Shown here piece by piece: positions 56,980-64,000 of a stretch of DNA of 64,000 nucleotides (within the stretch, counting starts at the first letter, position 1; each line of letters starts with the position of its first letter). The notes under the pieces were generated by a model. The model was not told where the DNA came from and made no database searches. It worked only from the letters and a program-made list of their open reading frames with translations. The stretch lies in assembly GCA_037903475.1 (NCBI GenBank), contig JBAJFG010000344.1:1488001-1552000 (forward strand), in the 5' to 3' direction. Position numbers and translations under genes: made by a program. Source of the DNA: Ancylostoma caninum (taxonomy: Eukaryota; Nematoda; Chromadorea; Rhabditida; Ancylostomatidae).

Positions 56980-58620
56980 ACCTGACCGACTAATTGGGAC
57001 TCAAAGGTAGCACTCATGGAGAATTTCCACTTTGACTTCAGTGCAGTTCGAGAAAAAGGAGTACGCTGACTACTGTTACATGAGCAAAAATCGTCGGAAT
57101 ATTTGAGAGTTCTTCTTGCGGCGACAGCAAAATCTTTGCGTCGGAGCAGCACCCGCTGAATTGAGCGAGCTGTGGGATTTAAACCGATAAGGAGAAGTCC
57201 ATAAAGTTGCCTTTCTTGCCAGCTGTTTTGTTGGTCAAAGTGGTTCTCGATTTTTCCAAAGATTTTCATGTTGTGACACAACAGGCAAATCAACAATAGC
57301 TAAAACAGTCGGCGAAGCTACTTTTCACTTGGTTTTCGCTCCTTTTGAGTGGGTTTTCATTCATCTTACGAGCAGTCCAGGAGTTCAATCCTTCTTGAAG
57401 TTGAAGCTGCTATTGCTCGGAACTATGAAATATACTATGACATGAGTCGGAGCGTAAATAAATTACTTCATTGTTCAGAATTCTAAACATGTATTGTTCC
57501 AGAATTTGAAAGGATTATGGCTACTGTTCTTATGCATGCAATGCTATTTATACGCTATTGCAAAAATCGATCTTACCAACCAGCAACAATGCTTTCAAAG
57601 GAATGATCGAGCATTGCCTTAGCCCATAGTGCCTTTTACGTTCACAAATTTCAGTTGTTTTATGGATTGTCAAGTTCTGAGAATTGTTTTTAGTTGTTGT
57701 GTTCTGTTTTTCCTTTATTTTGTTTTATTCTCACATAAGTGTAAGCTTACGTAATAAATATTTTTTCCAAAAATCTTTTATTAATGAAGGATATGTTTGA
57801 AATGCAAAACGCGCTGTGTTGGAGTTGAGAAGTTGGGTTGATGATCTGAAAGAGAATTTCATACTATGGCAAAAAAACTGGTACAGAGAACTCCAGCTGT
57901 AGAGGCTCGTATGCTTTGTCCGGAACTCTGGCTCTCGCCGTCCGGCATAATCAGTACTATTTCTCTGTCACTTGCTATCCAATGGTAGACGCTCGGTGAA
58001 GCAGAGCAGGAGCAATGCGTGCGTCTACATCCGGAGCTGCAAATGCATCTGTCCTGGGATGGGAAAACTTCACCTTCCACCGCCATCAGGGGCGTCATAG
58101 CGGCATGATACTGGGACGATTCGCACTGCAAAATAAGTTGAGTCTCAGCTTTTTTTCTCTTGGAGCTTGTAACTAGGTCGTGAGAGAAGTATGAGGTTAT
58201 ATTGTTGCCTAAGGTGGCGTTCACACAACGCCAACATAGGGGTGAATAGTTCACGTTTGGTATGTAGTTAGCATACTGATTGATAATTGCGCAGAACAAA
58301 CAAATCACAAATAGCGTAACACCTCTTGCTTAGAGTGCGTGAGCATCATTCCCCATTTACTGTAGTCTCTCTCTCTCATCCCAGGAAGAAGAAGACATTT
58401 CAGTCGTGACATAAGATGATCACTGTGATGTTAAAGTGAGGCAAGACACACTCTGAGCCACGTTTGGCTCTTTCTCCCTAAGTGAGAGGCCTGTCGTTAC
58501 GCGTGTGGGTGAAAAGTGTCCGTAGAGGTTAGCACCGTCGAAAAAAAAGAAAAAAAACTATCAGGCTTACCCTACCACTCTCCAAATATTTTTTAACAAA
58601 GGCATTGGAGGAATGAAGGG
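56980..58620. other. Mostly unassigned; one possible exon
   Basis: See the separate entry for 57859-58125. No other feature is supported. Confidence 0.35.
57859..58125 (-). CDS. Possible terminal exon of an unknown cysteine-rich protein
   Basis: A TTATTTTGCAG acceptor is followed by 88 open codons and TGA. The peptide contains a cysteine cluster (DRCICSSGCRRTHCSCS), then VYHWIASDREIVLIMPDGE. No family is recognised. The frame also stays open upstream of the acceptor, to 58308. Support is only a plausible splice site and non-repetitive composition, so this may be chance. Confidence 0.15.
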   Translation of the reverse strand, partial: CESSQYHAAMTPLMAVEGEVFPSQDRCICSSGCRRTHCSCSASPSVYHWIASDREIVLIMPDGESQSSGQSIRASTAGVLCTSFFAIV

Positions 58621-58864
58621 AGATGCAGGTAGAATGCTGGGAGAAACAGGTAGAATACTGGGAGAAGCAGGTAGAATGCTGGGAGAAGCAGGTAGAATGC
58701 TGGGAGAAGCAGGTAGAATGCTGGGAGAAGCAGGTAGAATGGTGGGAGAAGCAGGTAGAATGGTGGGAGAAGCAGGTAGAATGGTGGGAGAAGCAGGTAG
58801 AATCCTGGGAGAAGCAGGTAGAATGCTGGGAGAAGCAGGTAGAATGGTGGGAGAAGCAGGTATC
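58618..58864. repeat. 21-bp minisatellite, about 11.5 copies
   Basis: Unit GGTAGAATGCTGGGAGAAGCA. Copies differ mainly at GCT/GGT/CCT after GAAT. The multiple-of-three period keeps several frames open on both strands, giving repetitive ORFs that are not treated as genes. Confidence 0.95.
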
Positions 58865-59043
58865 ATCCCTAAATAAGGTTGAAGAAATAAGGTTTGCCAT
58901 ATGAATGCTTCGAAGTTTCAAGCAGGACTCACATTACATCTTCCTATGGTCGAAATTAATCACAATACGCTTTTCGAGAGTATATTTGTATAGAACAGTG
59001 ACATATTAGAAAATCTGGTAGGGGTGTGATGTGGATGTACGTA

Positions 59044-59333
59044 CAGTGCAGGTCAGCAACTTTTGCATCACAGAATACTGCCATCTGGTCTGCCGCGCCG
59101 CACCACCTACCCACCTTCATAGACGTTGCTGGTATTGATGTTTTGCTAATGCTCCACTCGTTTCTATTCAAGTCTTCCTTTTCTTTCCGAAATGCCCCGG
59201 TCAGCCTAGCACCAAACATGTCAAAGCGTCAGTCGCAGAGCCCTACTATCTCAGCGCCCTTCTGGTCTGCCGCGCCGCGCATGTGGCGCGGCGCAGCAGG
59301 TTAGATGGGTGTAAAAATGATTGGCCTGCACTG
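59044..59333. mobile_element. MITE with CAGTGCAGG termini (290 bp)
   Basis: Left end TA-CAGTGCAGGTCAGCAA and right end TTGGCCTGCACTG are inverted. TCTGGTCTGCCGCGCCGC occurs twice directly inside and once inverted near the right end (GCGGCGCAGCAGGTTAGATG). Non-coding; Tc1/mariner-like ends, with the right TA apparently mutated to TC. Confidence 0.75.
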
Positions 59334-60475
59334 TCCTGCGTGTCTATGAGGAATTACGCATAGCAGAGTAACCTCAGCCCATTCGGGCGCGGAAAATGCG
59401 TCTAATCACGATGGTCCACGTTTTAAAAGCTAAAAAGTCGAAATTTACTTCAGAGGTACCATGTTTATGATGAAAATGCTCTTTCCTCACTTCTCAGCTT
59501 TAAATTGTAAAAGACGTTCTGAAGTTGAAATAAACAAAGAGTCAAACCTGTTTGTTGCCATTTTGTGCCTTGGCGCAATCCTGAATTACAACAGCAGAAA
59601 AGAATTTCCGCAAGATTTTCAGAAGTACATAATTCAATACATTGGTAGATAAAATTCGTTAAATAAAGTAGATAGAGAGGAACTATGGTATAATACGACA
59701 ACAATGCTAGTCATACCTTGACCTTGCACCATATCCGATGAATCACCTGAACAAAAACTGCTTCTAGGTGGGTATTCTGTGAAGGGTGTGCTATAGTGCT
59801 ATACAGTCAGTGGAATTAGACATTTCTCTACTCATACTGATGGATTCTTTGGTCAGCATTAGAAGCAATAAAGGGGAAACATTTAAATCCATGTTGCACA
59901 TCATGGATAAATGACAGGCGAATTAAAGGTCTGCAATTGGTCGGTGTCGCAAAGTGGCCAGTCGCGGAATCAGCGTCATATCGTCCTAGACTTATATGGA
60001 ATACTAAAGTTCTCTACTCAGTACAGCCTGGCAATGAGAAAGGACCTTAAAATTAAAAAAATAAGCCTTGTCAAATGATTCAGCAGGGAATGCAAAAACT
60101 CGCTGGCAACTCGATTACTCCCCGATTTTTGTCATGGAAACAATAGTCAACCAATAATTAGGTATACCGTACGGATATTTTTATTTCAGAGCAACGCCGA
60201 AACCTCGAGATTCTATCATAGATCACGGTTCCTGTACCATTTTCCCAATATTTTTTTTCCACTAGATTTTCAGCGGTCGAAGTTTATAAGCCTGCATACT
60301 TCTGTGGCGTTTTGCTGCCATTTTGCGGCTGATGGAGAAAAATAAGCTCAGGAGAAAACGAATTGCTTGCCAAAGACGTCATGGAGGAAAGGCAAAGTTT
60401 GTACGTGGTCGTAGAATTGGCAGAAAATTTCAAAATTTTTTGAAAATCAGCTCCCAGATTTGGGGTTGTCACATA
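59334..60475. other. No gene seen
   Basis: Short ORFs only. Confidence 0.4.
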
Positions 60476-61328
60476 CAGTGGCGGCCACATATTTAGCAAG
60501 CTGCCGATATCCAAATGATGAAAATATAAAATCTGTACTTCATGCTTGGAACCCCCTATCAGGATAATACTCGAGAATGTGATAAGGCATAGTGTTCTCT
60601 TTCTTGTCTCTACTCGACTCCTCAACAAATTGTTTCTGGATGGAATATCACGTTTTCTTTGAATTTAGAACTGAAAATGCAGTACTTTTAGAAATAGTTT
60701 CATTTTTCTCTTATTTCATTTCATTTAATCGAGAGAAAATGTGACTTTATTTCTGATATTTGTGCGAATTTTGCTTGGAAGTTTTGATGAGCAGTTTTTC
60801 AACACAAAGAAGGACAAAGGTCGTCAACATTGTTAAGTAATTGAGAAAAAAAAGGATGCATGGCGATTACAAATAGAAGGCATGCACTTCGGCTGCGGAT
60901 TTTTCTCCGATTTGTGCTACTAACAGGCTTTTAATTGATCACGGGAAAATTCCGACGCTTGCATTATTCTTGACATTCAATAGAATGAAATTTTTGGCAA
61001 ATTTTCGGTTTGTTTCTGTCCCTAGCTCCAGCTAATATGGAGAGCACGCTAATAGAGTCCATAGCAAAATATTGAAGAGAAAAGTGCTTAATTTGAATCA
61101 CCACTCCATCTTTCTCCATAGGTCAATACAAAACTTTTATATCTGGTCTCGCGAAAGCCGACGAAATTGAAATCTAGTTCCAAATCACTCCGTGCCCGTG
61201 GTGAGCAACAGGAATGGAGCCTCCATTGAGCCTCGAATATTATTTTGATGGCTCACCCTTGGGCTGGGATGTGCAAAAAAATTCTGCCGCCCAAAATCGT
61301 TTGCGTGCTAAATATGTGGCCGCCACTG
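60476..61328. mobile_element. TA-flanked element, CAGTGGCGGCC family, copy 2
   Basis: 853 bp. Terminal repeats CAGTGGCGGCCACATATTTA and TAAATATGTGGCCGCCACTG are almost perfect. Left flank TA, right flank CA (probably decayed TA). Interior homologous to copy 1 (CGAGAATGT.AT...ATAGTGTTCT; ATTTTTCTCCGA.TTGTGCTAC). Confidence 0.85.
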
Positions 61329-61884
61329 CATGCAGATATATGTATGTATGTGCTTGAAGTGCAAAACATGAAATGAACTGAAAAGGTTGTCTGCGCATTT
61401 CGCTTTTGTTGTTCTTGTTGTTGTTGTTGTTGCTGCTGCCGTTATTATTGTAGAACAGAAGGAACCACTCTTTTAAGTTGGTCCTAATTTGGACAGAAAA
61501 CTCTCCGCGAGTGCTATCTTTAGGCTCGCTATGACATAAAATCAATATGACGCTATTGTGATTTTCTTTTTTGCAAGGGTTTTATGAAAGCCACTTTGAG
61601 AAACTGACCTGGGTAGTAATCTTCCTTCGTAGCATCATAATCAGTTTTGGGCACGTGACCAAACTCTAAAATATATTTTTTAACAGCGCATCTCTCACTT
61701 TGAAATTATGTGAATCCTTACTATCTTTAGTCAAGGGTGCCGGTGTAGGAATTAGCTCTGGATTGAGTGGGGGTGAAAATAGACGACGAGGATTGTACGT
61801 CACTCCTTGACCTAAATCTATGTATATCATAAGCATCAAGGGTAACCGAGCGTCAAGGGCCACTGCAGAATGTTGCCAGTGAAA

Positions 61885-61928
<44 letters not shown>

Positions 61929-62289
61929 TTATATGCATCGTGGAGAGTCACAATGCAAGCCTTCGCAAAGAATGGTATTGGAGAAATATTCTATAAACGG
62001 AGAAGTATTCTTCAATGAATCTTGAGTAGGAGAAGCTAAGTTTACTCGTTATATAAATGGCCTTGCTCCGCGAAGCCTTTTTTCTTGTACGCAATTGGAA
62101 CGAGGATCGAAAGAAGGAGTTCATATGTGAAGTAATTTCTTAACTATTATAGAAGTATTTCAAGTAGTGCCACTTCAGGGGCAAAAAAACGAATATGCTT
62201 TTTTTCTGATACATATAGCAAGAGTCACAGATGATGCACAGCCAAGGATTAATTTGGTTGTCACTAAAGTTTCCGACCACCTCATCCTC
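61329..62289. other. No gene; microsatellites
   Basis: GTT/GTTGCTGCT repeat at 61408-61440 and a TTTA run at 61889-61930. Confidence 0.5.
61889..61930. repeat. TTTA microsatellite
   Basis: Ten or so perfect TTTA units. Confidence 0.95.
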
Positions 62290-63240
62290 CAGTTACTGTG
62301 CGACTTTTGAAGTAAAAGTAAGGTCATCACTCTCTTCGGTAAAAGAAGTGTCCAGCGGTGTGCCACAAGAGGAGTTCTATCGCCCCTGCTATTTCATTTA
62401 TACATATGTATACAGCCGACATTCCCGGGATATTGGACAAGAAGGGAATTAAATGCAAACAGCTTGCAGATGACTTGAAAATTTATCACGAAGTCTCATG
62501 TGCTGGAGATGTAGCCGCAACTGCCATTCAGTTGGCAATAAACGATTTAGATCAGTGGTCAAAAGACTGGCTGATTCCCTTGTCTGCTGAGAAAACGTTG
62601 CATCTTCAAATAGGAGACTCTAGTATTGAAACCTTTCATAATATTTCTTCGGTTCCCATTAAGATAGTAGAATCAGTTAGAGATTTGGGTTTTCATTGTA
62701 ATGAATCTATTGATTTTTCAGCCCATTATGAGAAAACCCGTCATGTCGCAAAGTAATGACTCGTAATTTCCAAATTTTCAGAGCCCTGCCAACTAAAGAT
62801 ACGAACCTGTTGTTATTAGCGTATAAAATGTATGTAAGACCCATATTGGAATGGGTTTCCACTGTCATCAACCCATACCTTAGACAAGATGTTCTCATGT
62901 TTGAAAGATTTCAGAATAATTATATTATGTAGAAAATTGTTCATTAGAATGAATGAGACTTCTAATTCCAGCATTCCCAACTCAAGTATCAGGAATGCTC
63001 ATCTTGGCCTAGCAACCCTCGAGTCTAGAAGCACAATGCTTGATATTCCTTTACTTTGCTTTACTTTATGTACATAAAGTGCCTGACACTGCAACTAACG
63101 TTAATGCTCTTGATTTTTCCAGCATTACACCCTTAATAACTGAGGGTGGCCCTTTCAAAATCGCGTTTCCAAAACCTAAACGTGTAATAAGGGCAACTAG
63201 CTCTACGTCGAGGCAGGAACTGAATACATCAAAGTGAGCA
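62290..63240 (+). pseudogene. Non-LTR retrotransposon reverse transcriptase, 3' fragment
   Basis: Decayed LINE-type reverse transcriptase read across several frames. In order: SSVKEVSSGVPQ (62330-62367), a frameshift, DIPGILDKKGIKCKQ then LADDLKIYHEV (the catalytic FADD motif as LADD), LIPLSAEKTLHLQIG, VRDLGFHCNESIDFSAHYEK with a stop at 62756, then in another frame FRALPTKDTNLLLLAYKMYV and RPILEW (62762-62930), and later LGLATLESR and GPFKIAFPKPKR (to about 63200). Order and spacing match the fingers-palm-thumb end of CR1/Jockey-like elements. The endonuclease and N-terminal RT are missing. At least three frame disruptions. Confidence 0.85.
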
Positions 63241-64000
63241 GGAAAATCCCCACCAGTTCACCGCTTCGTCAGAAAAGCTGTTAGGTCCAATTACTATACA
63301 TTTTCGTAGTAATGGTAACTGCTCAATCAGAACGTGTATTTTATCTGAATTGTGTCTTCATAGCGTTATAAATGAGACGCAAACGAATAAGCCATAGAAA
63401 AAAGTGTAATAAAAACGAATTGTACATTGACCATCGGGCGTAAATGAGCTTGGGTATATTATTTTTTATTTTTCTTTAATTTTTTTGTTTTTTTTTAATT
63501 TTTTTAGGCCCTAAAACAATTATTCCCCCATTCTGTTAATGTGGTCTGAACACACCATTTCTGGGCCCAGCCCCATTCCCCTTCGATCCTGAAAAATAAC
63601 TGCATTTTGTGTGTTGAGATACTTATTTTTGAAAAAAGAAAGCTAATGTACCTTGATTATTCGATGCTTTGTCATTCAATAGAATTGCGTTTGTGGCACC
63701 TGAAGCAAACACCTCTCAATCACTCCCATGATATTAACAACAAACTACACCACTTTTTTGCTAGATTTGACTTCCAGGCATTACTGCTAAAGAAATGTGC
63801 ACATGCTGATTCGCTGCTCTTCAGTCACCCAAGGTGTAAAGTTGGTACAATATAGAAATTACTACTGCTATCTATGATTAGACACTGTGATGCGTATTTG
63901 TCTCAAATACGGCCCCATCTAGAAAGATACTGTTTTTTTATCCTATCTCTTCTTTAATTTTTATTTCTCTTCATTTCTTTATTTCCTTCCTAGGAAGGAA
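63241..64000. other. No gene seen at the right edge
   Basis: T-rich tract at 63465-63505; an 82-codon ORF at 63607-63855 without recognisable domain. Confidence 0.4.

Noticed and set aside
58529..58921. Repetitive ORFs on both strands over the 21-bp minisatellite
   Set aside because: A period divisible by three keeps several frames open at once; no start, splice or flank evidence for a gene.
1..64000. 5S rRNA or spliced-leader RNA genes, common in nematode repeats
   Set aside because: I looked for the conserved SL1 22-mer and 5S box motifs by eye and found none.

Overview
The window looks like nematode nuclear DNA, gene-poor and repeat-rich. The main evidence is three complete cuticle collagen genes, each about 300 residues: an N-terminal hydrophobic anchor, a furin-type R-x-K-R site at residues 81-84, cysteine-flanked Gly-X-Y blocks and a C-P-C-P-P-R tail. 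All have introns with GT..AG borders and a TATA box. Nothing resembles a bacterial operon, phage or plasmid. I cannot name the species; a rhabditid-type nematode fits.

Layout. 0-3.7 kb: a palindromic MITE, then collagen gene A (minus strand, three exons, with a copy of a palindromic repeat in its long first intron). 3.7-21.5 kb: no convincing gene. It holds a tandem array of inverted-repeat units built on TTACCC(A/T)GGGTAA (6.07-7.28 kb), a dispersed family with the palindrome CTTGTCGACAAC, a terminal-inverted-repeat element (9.2-9.6 kb) and long GTCT/GACA microsatellites (10.8-13.05 kb). 21.5-30.8 kb: the outstanding feature, a head-to-tail array of 39 units of about 241 bp, each carrying one 82-nt serine tRNA gene with anticodon GCU. 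31.4-37.4 kb: collagen gene B (plus) and collagen gene C (minus), converging on each other across 3.4 kb. 37.4-64 kb: AT-rich and ATTC satellites, a truncated mariner-type transposase, a hAT transposase C-terminal exon, a lone serine tRNA identical to the array consensus, tRNA-derived SINE-like repeats, several TA-flanked inverted-repeat DNA elements (some nested), a 21-bp minisatellite and a degraded non-LTR retrotransposon reverse transcriptase.

Functionally, the collagen genes encode secreted structural proteins of the cuticle. Genes B and C share one intron position, while A is arranged differently. The tRNA array is a Pol III locus. Its units fall into a few spacer types, some in a repeated three-unit order, and about a quarter lack the T-run directly after the tRNA. 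This points to unequal exchange or conversion, and possibly to different 3' processing between copies. The array lies about 0.55 kb upstream of the TATA box of collagen B; no functional link is visible. Exon borders, repeat ends and unit types were read by eye and not tested by alignment software or RNA data.
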